From positions 1-11,136 of the forward strand of contig JASLDA010000097.1 of the NCBI GenBank assembly GCA_030151745.1: DNA of 11,136 bases, given 5' to 3'. The notes under the pieces were generated by a model that had not been told where the DNA came from, did no database searches, and saw nothing but the letters and a program-made list of their open reading frames with translations. The DNA is from Chitinophagaceae bacterium (GTDB taxonomy: Bacteria; Bacteroidota; Bacteroidia; Chitinophagales; Chitinophagaceae). This document shows, piece after piece, positions 5,375 to 10,973 of this stretch. Each line of letters opens with the position of its first letter. Position 1 is the stretch's first letter. The position numbers and the translations under genes are program-made.

Positions 5375-6331
5375 TTACGCCGCCTTGGTCTTGGCCTCTT
5401 CCTGGCGTGCCGCGCGCTTCTTCGCATGCGCGAGCGCAGCGTCGCGGACCCACTGGCCTTCTTCCCAGGCCTTGCGGCGGGTTTCGAGGCGTTCCTTGTT
5501 GCAGGGGCCGTTGCCGGAGATGACCGCGTAGAATTCGTCCCAGTTGATCTTGCCGAAGTCGTAATGCCCCCGCTCCTCGTTCCACTTCAGGTCGGGATCG
5601 GGAATGCTGAGTCCCAGGATGCGGGCCTGCTCCACGGTCACGTCCACCATTTTCTGGCGGAGCTCGTCATTGGTGAAGCGCTTGATCCGCCAGCGCATGC
5701 TCTTGGCCGTGTTCGGCGAGTTGTCGTCTGTAGGGCCGAACATCATCAGGGCCGGCCACCACCAGCGGTTGAGGGCGTCCTGAGCCATTTTCTTCTGCAC
5801 CGGGCTACCCTTTGCGAGCTGCATCATCACCTCGTAGCCCTGGCGCTGGTGGAAGCTCTCTTCCTTGCACACCCGCACCATGGCGCGGGCATAGGGACCG
5901 TAAGAAGTCCGGCAGAGCGGCACCTGGTTCATGATCGCCGCTCCGTCCACGAGCCAGCCGATGGCGCCCATATCCGCCCAGGTAAGGGTGGGGTAGTTGA
6001 AGATGGAGGAATATTTAGCCTTGCCCGTGTGCAGCTGCTCGTACATCTGGTCGCGGGTGATGCCGAGGGTTTCGGCGGCGCTGTAGAGGTAGAGGCCGTG
6101 GCCGGCTTCGTCCTGGACCTTGGCGAGGAGCACGGCCTTACGACGCAGCGAAGGGGCGCGGGTGATCCAGTTGCCTTCCGGCAGCATGCCTACGATCTCG
6201 CTGTGCGCATGCTGGGAAATCTGGCGGATAAGCGTCTTGCGGTAGTCATCCGGCATCCAGTCGCGGGGCTCGATGCTGATATCATTGTCGATCTTGTGAT
6301 CAAACTGCTGCTGGAAATCGATAGTAGACAT
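5375..6331 (-). CDS. paaA: 1,2-phenylacetyl-CoA epoxidase catalytic subunit PaaA
   Basis: This encodes 318 aa, the expected size. PaaA is the diiron catalytic subunit that converts phenylacetyl-CoA to its 1,2-epoxide using O2 and electrons from PaaE. Candidate iron ligands are visible in the ferritin-like fold: Glu45 (HSEIVGMLPE), Glu75 and His78 (DEAGH), Asp129 (WLVDG), and Glu158 and His161 (EESFHQRQ). Family-specific stretches include WWWPALMMFGPTDDNS at 195-210 and KINWDEFYAVISGNGPCNKE near 269-288. The C-terminal 25 residues are a charged Ala/Lys tail. It is the first gene of the operon; the start is set by the conserved N-terminus, with no strong Shine-Dalgarno sequence. paaE is not adjacent in this window. 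Confidence 0.97.
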   Translation of the reverse strand: MSTIDFQQQFDHKIDNDISIEPRDWMPDDYRKTLIRQISQHAHSEIVGMLPEGNWITRAPSLRRKAVLLAKVQDEAGHGLYLYSAAETLGITRDQMYEQLHTGKAKYSSIFNYPTLTWADMGAIGWLVDGAAIMNQVPLCRTSYGPYARAMVRVCKEESFHQRQGYEVMMQLAKGSPVQKKMAQDALNRWWWPALMMFGPTDDNSPNTAKSMRWRIKRFTNDELRQKMVDVTVEQARILGLSIPDPDLKWNEERGHYDFGKINWDEFYAVISGNGPCNKERLETRRKAWEEGQWVRDAALAHAKKRAARQEEAKTKAA

Positions 6332-6344
6332 ATGCGTTCACATA

Positions 6345-6375
6345 TTGCTTCGCTCTGCGGTATGCTGCGAAGCAA
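6345..6375 (-). promoter_or_regulatory. Leader hairpin in the paaA 5' region
   Basis: A perfect 9-bp inverted repeat (TTGCTTCGC at 6345-6353, GCGAAGCAA at 6367-6375) with a 13-nt loop ends 13 nt before the paaA start codon. CAT and ATG outside it can extend the stem past one mismatch. It lies between a candidate -7 box and the ATG, so it could be an operator or an mRNA structure affecting translation. Confidence 0.5.
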
Positions 6376-6399
6376 CATGAGGCAGGGAGCTGATATTCG

Positions 6400-6407
6400 C
6401 AAAAATA
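6400..6407 (-). promoter_or_regulatory. Candidate -7 box of the paa operon
   Basis: TATTTTTG on the minus strand fits the TAnnTTTG consensus and lies 68 nt upstream of the paaA ATG. A TTTG is present just upstream (CTGTTTGTGCG) but far too close for a -33 element, and no clear -33 lies at 19-20 nt. Confidence 0.4.
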
Positions 6408-6463
6408 CGCACAAACAGCGCCCTTTCGGGTTAAGCGATCGCCAAACCCGCTTCGGGATTTAA

Positions 6464-6490
6464 GATTGCAGATTGTAGATGCAGATTGAC
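6464..6490. repeat. 7-bp tandem repeat
   Basis: Consecutive units GATTGCA (6464), GATTGTA (6471), GATGCA (6478, one base short) and GATTGAC (6484). It opens the 287-bp repeat-rich intergenic region upstream of the paa promoter. No coding potential is apparent. Confidence 0.7.
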
Positions 6491-6535
6491 CGGTGCTGCG
6501 CGCAGCGCTAATTAGGGAAGTGACAGTGTGAATTT

Positions 6536-6597
6536 GCGCCGCCTTCCCTCATGTCACCCCGAGCGCAGTCGAAGGGCGACATGAGGGAAGGCGGCGC
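6536..6597. repeat. Large inverted repeat 1 (REP/BIME-like)
   Basis: Perfect 20-bp arms, GCGCCGCCTTCCCTCATGTC at 6536-6555 and its reverse complement at 6578-6597, separated by 22 nt. The loop contains CGAGCGCAGTCGAA. I recall cores of the form GAGCGCAGTCGAA recurring in intergenic regions of many Bacteroidota genomes. A 12-bp palindrome, GCTGCGCGCAGC, lies just upstream at 6495-6506. Confidence 0.85.
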
Positions 6598-6604
6598 TTC
6601 CGGG

Positions 6605-6665
6605 CTTTTCATGTCGTGGTTCGACTCCGGTTCGCCCGAACCTGCGCTCACCACGACATGAAAAG
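6605..6665. repeat. Large inverted repeat 2, same family in opposite orientation
   Basis: Perfect 16-bp arms CTTTTCATGTCGTGGT (6605-6620) and its reverse complement (6650-6665). An inner 6-bp stem, GGTTCG (6629-6634) with CGAACC (6637-6642), sits in the loop. Read on the minus strand, the core is GAGCGCAG, then 17 extra nt, then TCGAA, flanked by CATGTC and GACATG as in repeat 1. Between this and the lipoprotein gene (6666-6750) I see only a 5-bp hairpin at 6691-6705, a weak terminator candidate for the minus strand. Confidence 0.85.
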
Positions 6666-6750
6666 TGGGCCGTTACGACACGAAAGAGGTCCGACTAACG
6701 GTCGGTCACCGGCAGCGCCGTATTCGATGGAACATAGCGTTACGAAGCGA

Positions 6751-7155
6751 TTACCGCCGCTCCTTATTTTCCTTGGCCGCCTCAACGCCGGCCTTGATGT
6801 CGTCCCGGGTATTCTTATACCCCTGCTTCACATCATGCCCCACTTTTTTCGCGGCATCCGCAGTGGCGTCGCGGGCATCCTTGTAACCTTCCTTGATATC
6901 GTCACCCGCGTTGCGGGCATCGGTGTTCAGCTTCTGGCCGGTGGTGGAATCCGGAACTACCACCGTTGGCTGGTCCACGGCAGTTGTAGTCGTGGTCGTG
7001 GTCGATGACATCTCCGCATCGGTCGGGGCCGTGGGGTTTATCATCACCGCCGTATCGCCGGTGGTCGTTGTTTCCGTTGTAGTTTGCTGCTGGCTGCAGG
7101 ATGCCAGGAACAGAGCTCCGATCAGCGCAGGAGCAAGAATGAATGCGATTTTCAT
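6751..7155 (-). CDS. Small lipoprotein with 22-residue amphipathic repeats
   Basis: This encodes 134 aa. The signal peptide ends in a lipobox, Leu17-Ala-Ser-Cys20, so Cys20 is the likely lipidated residue. Residues 21-75 are a Thr/Ser-rich linker with poly-Thr runs; Asp34-Thr-Ala and Asp69-Ser-Thr fit the D-S/T-hydrophobic/T O-glycosylation motif described in Bacteroidota. Residues 84-127 are two successive 22-residue units (GDDIKEGYKDARD... and GHDVKQGYKNTRD...), charged and helical, recalling LEA-, CsbD- or YtxH-like stress proteins. The tail is strongly charged (AKENKERR). Outer-membrane or periplasmic anchoring through a flexible linker is inferred; the molecular role is unknown. The gene appears to be monocistronic. 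Confidence 0.8.
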   Translation of the reverse strand: MKIAFILAPALIGALFLASCSQQQTTTETTTTGDTAVMINPTAPTDAEMSSTTTTTTTAVDQPTVVVPDSTTGQKLNTDARNAGDDIKEGYKDARDATADAAKKVGHDVKQGYKNTRDDIKAGVEAAKENKERR

Positions 7156-7484
7156 ACCTGTAGGTTTCGTTTGGATTTCTGCGGTTAAAAAGAAAGTGCC
7201 AGCCAGGGGCGCCGCCTGCCCGGCGCAGGGCTGCCAGACGGCCGGTCGGTGCCTGCGAACTCGGAGGAAGCGCCCCCTGGCGGGGATTTCTTAACACGGA
7301 TACCGGCCCCGGTCGGCTATGAAATTTTACGGTTTTGATAATCAGTCATCGAATTGATTTGCATATAATTATGGAAAATTTCAGAAAAAAAGGGGCAAAA
7401 TTCGATCCTAAAACCGACTGGAAAACTGAATTGCTTTCAGGGGCTTCGAACGCTAGATTTACCCTACTCTAAACCCTACCCGAC
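7156..7484. promoter_or_regulatory. Divergent intergenic region, AT-rich on its right half
   Basis: This 329-bp gap separates the lipoprotein from the plus-strand cNMP-like gene. The left part is GC-rich and holds an imperfect inverted repeat, GCCAGGGGCGC (7202-7212) with GCGCCCCCTGGC (7270-7281). The right part is AT-rich: TTGATTTG (7354-7361) is one base from the Bacteroidota -7 consensus, with TTTTG at 7333-7337 a little too close as a -33, and TATAAT at 7364-7369 resembles a classical -10. A 33-codon ORF (7371-7472) begins 2 nt after TATAAT; if that box is the promoter, its start codon would not be transcribed. Confidence 0.35.
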
Positions 7485-7820
7485 ATGTATAGCTATCAGC
7501 TCACCAGTCTGCCGCCTTCCCGCGGCCCTCTTCAGCGCCTTTCCGAATGGCTTGGCGCGGCAATTCGTCCTGCCCGGCCGGCAAATGAAGGCGCGGACCG
7601 GATCAGGCTCCGCCGCCGCAGCATCCCTGCCGGCAGCGGGATTTCCGTGGCGTCCCGGGAGGACCTGCTGATTGTAAGCGGCGATGTCAAGCTCCTGAGC
7701 GAAGGCCGCGTCATCGGCATGCGCTATGCCGGCGATACGATCGGTACCGGCGAGTCTGCCGGACTCACGACGCTTGTCGCGCATACGGATGTGTGCATCA
7801 TGCAGCTGCCCCGGCGCTGA
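7485..7820 (+). CDS. Small cyclic-nucleotide-binding-fold-like protein (no HTH)
   Basis: This encodes 111 aa. Residues 46-110 follow the strand and turn pattern of a Crp-type cNMP-binding jelly roll: SIPAGSGI, LLIVSGDVKLL, GRVIGMRYAGDTIG and a closing VAHTDVCIMQLPR. The phosphate-binding cassette is not conserved: where cAMP binders have GE(L/I)A followed by Arg-Ser/Thr-Ala, this has GTGESAGLTTLVAH with no Arg, so classical cAMP binding is unlikely. There is no C helix or helix-turn-helix, and residues 1-45 are Arg/Pro-rich. It may be a decayed regulator or a small scaffold domain. Assignment rests on pattern recognition by eye. The GIN-domain gene follows after 103 nt. Confidence 0.55.
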   Translation: MYSYQLTSLPPSRGPLQRLSEWLGAAIRPARPANEGADRIRLRRRSIPAGSGISVASREDLLIVSGDVKLLSEGRVIGMRYAGDTIGTGESAGLTTLVAHTDVCIMQLPRR

Positions 7821-7923
7821 GGATTCCGCCGCCGTATGGGCTGCAGGCAGGTATCTGATTATTTTTCCGGATAAATTCCGGCACCTTTCGGCGATAGTCC
7901 TCTGCCGGCTGTAATTTACCGCT

Positions 7924-8730
7924 ATGAAACCAGCGCTCCGTAACGTCTGCCTTGCCGCCCGGAATCTCCGGGAAAAGAACGATTTCTTTTCGCTCAAGAC
8001 CCGGCGGAAACGGGTCTGCGGAGTGCTGGTTTCCCTGCTGCTGAGCCTGGCCGCCTGCAGCGACAGCTCCAGGCCCGTCGGCGATGGCCGGCCTGTAAGC
8101 CTGGCCCGCAGGGAGCCTTCTGCCGCAGCCACGGCAATGGATGTATCCGCGCCGCTGAACCTGCATATCTCCATCGGCGGCGAGCCTTCGTGCAGGCTGA
8201 AAGGACCCTCCCGGGTTGTCGGCCGGATAAAGACGGAGATGGAAGGCAATACCTTCAGGATCTTTACGGAAAGCCGGATCAACTGGAGCTCGGACGAGGT
8301 TGCCGAGGCCTGGGTGACCATTCCCCACCTGCAGGCGCTGCATACTGCCGGTGCCGGCGATATCGTCATCGATACGCGTATCGACGAGCCCGAGGTAAAG
8401 CTGGACTGCAGCGGCGCCGTAGACCTGGACATCGCGGATATCCGGGCCGCCCGGCTGGAGCTGGACCTGAGCGGGGCCGCCAGCGTGCTCGTCCGTGGCG
8501 GGGAAGTCGGCGAGGGCCGTTATTCCATCTCCGGCACGGGCGATATCCGTGCTTTCGGGCTTAAGACGCAGAACGCCGTCGTGTCCGTAGCCGGGGCGGG
8601 CCGCGCGGCGCTTACCGCTGTGGGGCACCTGGATGCCGAGATCAGCGGCACCGGGATGATCCGCTATAAGGGCAATCCGGTGATCGAGAAGAGCATCTCC
8701 GGGATCGGCGCGCTCCAGGACGCGAACTGA
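7924..8730 (+). CDS. GIN-domain (DUF2807) lipoprotein
   Basis: This encodes 268 aa. The signal segment is GVLVSLLLSLAAC with lipobox Leu42-Ala-Ala-Cys45, preceded by an unusually long basic n-region of about 30 residues; the true start may be downstream at a non-ATG codon such as the GTG near residue 34. From about residue 75 to the end the protein repeats short Gly-rich turns followed by strands: TAGAGDIVID, CSGAVDLDI, LSGAASVLV, ISGTGDIRAF, ISGTGMIRY and ISGIGAL. This is the hallmark of the putative auto-transporter adhesin head GIN domain, predicted to form a right-handed beta-helix. Surface or periplasmic location follows from the lipobox. The ligand and role are unknown. Confidence 0.88.
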   Translation: MKPALRNVCLAARNLREKNDFFSLKTRRKRVCGVLVSLLLSLAACSDSSRPVGDGRPVSLARREPSAAATAMDVSAPLNLHISIGGEPSCRLKGPSRVVGRIKTEMEGNTFRIFTESRINWSSDEVAEAWVTIPHLQALHTAGAGDIVIDTRIDEPEVKLDCSGAVDLDIADIRAARLELDLSGAASVLVRGGEVGEGRYSISGTGDIRAFGLKTQNAVVSVAGAGRAALTAVGHLDAEISGTGMIRYKGNPVIEKSISGIGALQDAN

Positions 8731-8790
8731 ACGGTTCCTCTCCCGTCCTGATACCTCTGTGGCTTATCAGCGCCTCAACACCCCAGGCCG

Positions 8791-8808
8791 TACTTTTGAA
8801 GCTTCAAA
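8791..8808 (+). promoter_or_regulatory. Candidate -7 box overlapping a 14-bp palindrome
   Basis: TACTTTTG (8791-8798) fits TAnnTTTG and lies 19 nt before the M16 peptidase ATG, implying a very short leader. It overlaps the perfect 14-bp palindrome TTTGAAGCTTCAAA (8795-8808), a possible operator. No clear -33 element is seen. Confidence 0.4.
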
Positions 8809-8817
8809 GACGCGTTT

Positions 8818-10095
8818 ATGAAGCTGCAGTTTGATCGTTTTACGCTGGAGAACGGCCTCCGCGTGCTGGTGCATACCGACGTCACGACGCCCATGGTGGC
8901 CGTGAATGTCCTCTACGATGTCGGCGCCCGCGACGAGGATCCGAACCGGACAGGGTTCGCGCATCTTTTCGAGCACCTGATGTTCGGCGGCTCCGTAAAT
9001 ATCCCCGAGTACGATGAGCCCCTGCAGATGGCCGGCGGCGAAAACAACGCTTATACGACCAACGACATCACGAATTATTATATCCAGCTGCCGGTGCAGA
9101 ATATCGAGACGGCATTCTGGCTGGAAAGCGACCGCATGCTGAGCCTGGCCTTTTCCGAGAAAAGCCTCGATGTGCAGCGTAAAGTCGTCAGCGAGGAATT
9201 TAAGGAGCACTATATCAACAAGCCGTACGGCGATGCCTGGCAGCACCTCCGCGCCCTGGCCTACCAGGTGCACCCGTATCAGTGGATGACCATCGGTAAA
9301 GGCCTCCAGCATATCGAGGAAGCTCAGCTCGAAGATGTGAAAGCTTTCTTCAGGAAGCATTACAACCCCGCCAACGCCGTGCTTTGCGTGGCCGGAAACG
9401 TGACGGCCTCCCAGGTGCGGCCGCTGGCGGAGAAATGGTTCGGCGGCATCCCTATGGGAGAGAAGTATCACCGGAACCTGCCGCAGGAGCCTGTGCAGGA
9501 GCGCGCCCGCAGGGAGACCGTGATCGCGGACGTGCCGCTGGATGCCCTGTACAAAGCCTGGCACATGCCCGGCCGGCTTTCCCAGCCCTATTATGCCTGC
9601 GACCTGATCACAGAGATAATGGGCAACGGATATTCCTCGCGCCTGTACCAGCGCCTGGTGAAGGAGGAGCAGCTGTTCAGCGGCATTTCCTGCTACCATA
9701 CCGGCTCGCTGGATGCCGGCTTGCTCGTAGTGGAAGGCAAGATCGCCGAAGGCAGGAGCCTGGAGGAAGCCGATGCCGCCGTCACCCGGGAAATGGCCCT
9801 GCTGGTGGCCGGGGGCGTCACCGAAGAAGAGCTGCAGAAGGCCAAGAACAAGGTTACGGCTATGATCGAGTTTGAGGACATGAGCCTGCTGAACCGCGCC
9901 AATAATCTCGCTTTCTACGAGCTGCTGGGCAATGCCGCGCTGATCAACGAAGAGCTGGAGCGCTATACCGCCGTCACCGCCGGCATGCTGCGCGCAACGG
10001 CGGAGAGCGTGCTGCGCGACAGCAATTGCAGTACCCTTTATTACCGGAAGAAGTCGGCGCCGGCAGCGGCGGACAGCCCAGCGGTGCAGCGCTGA
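8818..10095 (+). CDS. M16 family zinc metallopeptidase (pitrilysin-like)
   Basis: This encodes 425 aa, the size of a two-domain M16B protein. The inverted zinc motif HxxEH is intact as His49-Leu-Phe-Glu52-His53 (GFAHLFEHLMFGG), with the third zinc ligand most likely Glu127 in VVSEEFKEH about 74 residues on. The substrate-side segment GGENNAYTTNDITNYY at 73-88 is typical. The C-terminal M16 domain spans about 190-400, with NGYSSRLYQRLVKEEQ near 269-284 supplying the usual Arg and Tyr. No signal peptide is visible, so it is probably cytoplasmic, degrading peptides. Bacteroidota M16B genes often come as an active/inactive pair; no second copy is adjacent here. The start follows a palindrome-associated -7 box. 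Confidence 0.93.
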   Translation: MKLQFDRFTLENGLRVLVHTDVTTPMVAVNVLYDVGARDEDPNRTGFAHLFEHLMFGGSVNIPEYDEPLQMAGGENNAYTTNDITNYYIQLPVQNIETAFWLESDRMLSLAFSEKSLDVQRKVVSEEFKEHYINKPYGDAWQHLRALAYQVHPYQWMTIGKGLQHIEEAQLEDVKAFFRKHYNPANAVLCVAGNVTASQVRPLAEKWFGGIPMGEKYHRNLPQEPVQERARRETVIADVPLDALYKAWHMPGRLSQPYYACDLITEIMGNGYSSRLYQRLVKEEQLFSGISCYHTGSLDAGLLVVEGKIAEGRSLEEADAAVTREMALLVAGGVTEEELQKAKNKVTAMIEFEDMSLLNRANNLAFYELLGNAALINEELERYTAVTAGMLRATAESVLRDSNCSTLYYRKKSAPAAADSPAVQR

Positions 10096-10132
10096 TTCGT
10101 CGCATTGAATTTCCTGCAAGCAATATCCGATG

Positions 10133-10195
10133 CTCCGCAAGGGGTAAATTTGTGACACGGCTTCGCAGAAAGCTCACAAATTATCCTTTGCGGAG
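10133..10195 (+). promoter_or_regulatory. Long hairpin in the scoA 5' region
   Basis: The left arm 10133-10155 and right arm 10174-10195 form an imperfect inverted repeat of 22-23 nt with an 18-nt loop. It includes CTCCGCAA with TTGCGGAG and TTTGTGA with TCACAAA as perfect blocks. In plus-strand RNA the two mismatches become G.U wobbles and only one A is bulged. The loop has a further GCTT/AAGC stem. There is no U tract, so it is not a standard terminator. It starts 37 nt after the M16 stop and ends 18 nt before the scoA ATG. Confidence 0.75.
10145..10152 (+). promoter_or_regulatory. Candidate -7 box of scoA
   Basis: TAAATTTG matches TAnnTTTG and lies inside the left arm of the scoA hairpin, 61 nt upstream of the ATG. 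If this is the promoter, only the right arm would be fully transcribed from it, and the inverted repeat would act on DNA rather than as an mRNA hairpin. No good -33 element is seen. Confidence 0.35.
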
Positions 10196-10213
10196 TATAA
10201 CACCATTCCATCT

Positions 10214-10912
10214 ATGAATAAAGTCGTATCCGGAGCCGATGAGGCGATCCGGGACATTCCTTCCGGGGCCACCATCATGCTGGGCGGCTTCGGCCTTTGC
10301 GGCATTCCGGAAAACTGCATCGCAGCCCTGGTGCGTTCCGGCATCACGGGCCTGACCTGCATCTCCAATAATGCCGGCGTGGACGATTTCGGATTGGGCC
10401 TGCTGCTGCACGGACGCCAGATCAGGAAGATGATAGCGTCCTATGTAGGCGAAAATGCCGAGTTCGAACGGCAGCTGCTGAGCGGCGAGCTCGAGGTCGA
10501 TCTTATCCCGCAGGGCACCCTGGCTACCCGCTGCATGATCTCGGGTTACGGGATTCCTTTCGTGCCCGTATTGGCCGGCGTAGGTACGGAGGTGGCCGAA
10601 GGCAAGGAGACCATTGAAAAGAACGGCCGGCAGTACCTCATCGAGGAAGCCTTCGATGCCGACTTCGCCATTGTAAAGGCCTGGAAGGGAGATACCATGG
10701 GCAACCTGATCTACAGGGATACCGCCCGCAACTTCAACCCGCTCATGGCCATGGCCGGCAAGATCACCATCGCCGAGGTGGAAGAGCTCGTCGAGCCCGG
10801 CGAGCTGGATCCCAACTTCGTCCATACCCCCGGCATCTACGTTCATCGGATTTTCCAGGGTAAGGACTACGAAAAGCGTATCGAGCAGCGCACGGTGCGA
10901 AGCCGGGGCTAG
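10214..10912 (+). CDS. scoA: 3-oxoacid CoA-transferase subunit A
   Basis: This encodes 232 aa, a full-length alpha subunit of a family I CoA-transferase (SCOT/ScoA/AtoD/PcaI group). Diagnostic segments are the glycine-rich GATIMLGGFGLCGIPEN at 18-34, SNNAGVDDFGLG at 52-63, the ENAEFERQLLSGELEVDLIP stretch near 75-94 and QGTLATR at 95-101. It moves CoA between succinyl-CoA and a 3-oxoacid such as acetoacetate or 3-oxoadipate, with the catalytic Glu in the beta subunit. The sequence resembles the ScoA type most, but the substrate cannot be fixed from it. The beta subunit normally follows at once; here a four-helix-bundle gene begins 61 nt later, so scoB is either beyond that gene or elsewhere. 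Confidence 0.93.
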   Translation: MNKVVSGADEAIRDIPSGATIMLGGFGLCGIPENCIAALVRSGITGLTCISNNAGVDDFGLGLLLHGRQIRKMIASYVGENAEFERQLLSGELEVDLIPQGTLATRCMISGYGIPFVPVLAGVGTEVAEGKETIEKNGRQYLIEEAFDADFAIVKAWKGDTMGNLIYRDTARNFNPLMAMAGKITIAEVEELVEPGELDPNFVHTPGIYVHRIFQGKDYEKRIEQRTVRSRG

Positions 10913-10950
10913 TTGGATAAAGTTTGATGAAGTTGGATAGAGTTGATGAT
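10911..10950 (+). repeat. 10-bp tandem repeat after scoA
   Basis: Four units in exact 10-bp register: AGTTGGATAA, AGTTTGATGA, AGTTGGATAG and AGTTGATGAT. The first unit overlaps the scoA stop codon (10910-10912). The tract lies between scoA and the four-helix-bundle gene and has no coding potential of its own. Confidence 0.8.
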
Positions 10951-10973
10951 GTTCCTTGTCTGACTAACAGTAC

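Noticed and set aside
6435..6442. GCGATCGC octamer inside a 6-bp inverted repeat
   Set aside because: It is the same as the cyanobacterial HIP1 core, but one copy of an 8-mer in GC-rich DNA is expected by chance.
5426..6463. 345-codon plus-strand ORF
   Set aside because: Antisense to paaA, which is unmistakable; the ORF is a product of GC-rich codon usage.
7202..7281. Inverted repeat GCCAGGGGCGC / GCGCCCCCTGGC as a terminator
   Set aside because: The arms are 57 nt apart, imperfect, and upstream of genes on both sides, so no terminator role is supported.
7371..7472. 33-codon plus-strand ORF in the AT-rich intergenic region
   Set aside because: Its ATG lies 2 nt after a TATAAT box, so it would not be transcribed from that promoter, and the peptide matches nothing.
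7476..8628. Two long minus-strand ORFs (7476-8432 and 7798-8628)
   Set aside because: They oppose the cNMP-like and GIN-domain genes, have Ser/Arg- or Gly/Ala-rich non-protein-like composition, and show no motifs.
8767..10158. 463-codon minus-strand ORF
   Set aside because: Antisense shadow of the M16 peptidase, whose HxxEH motif and conserved body identify the true strand.
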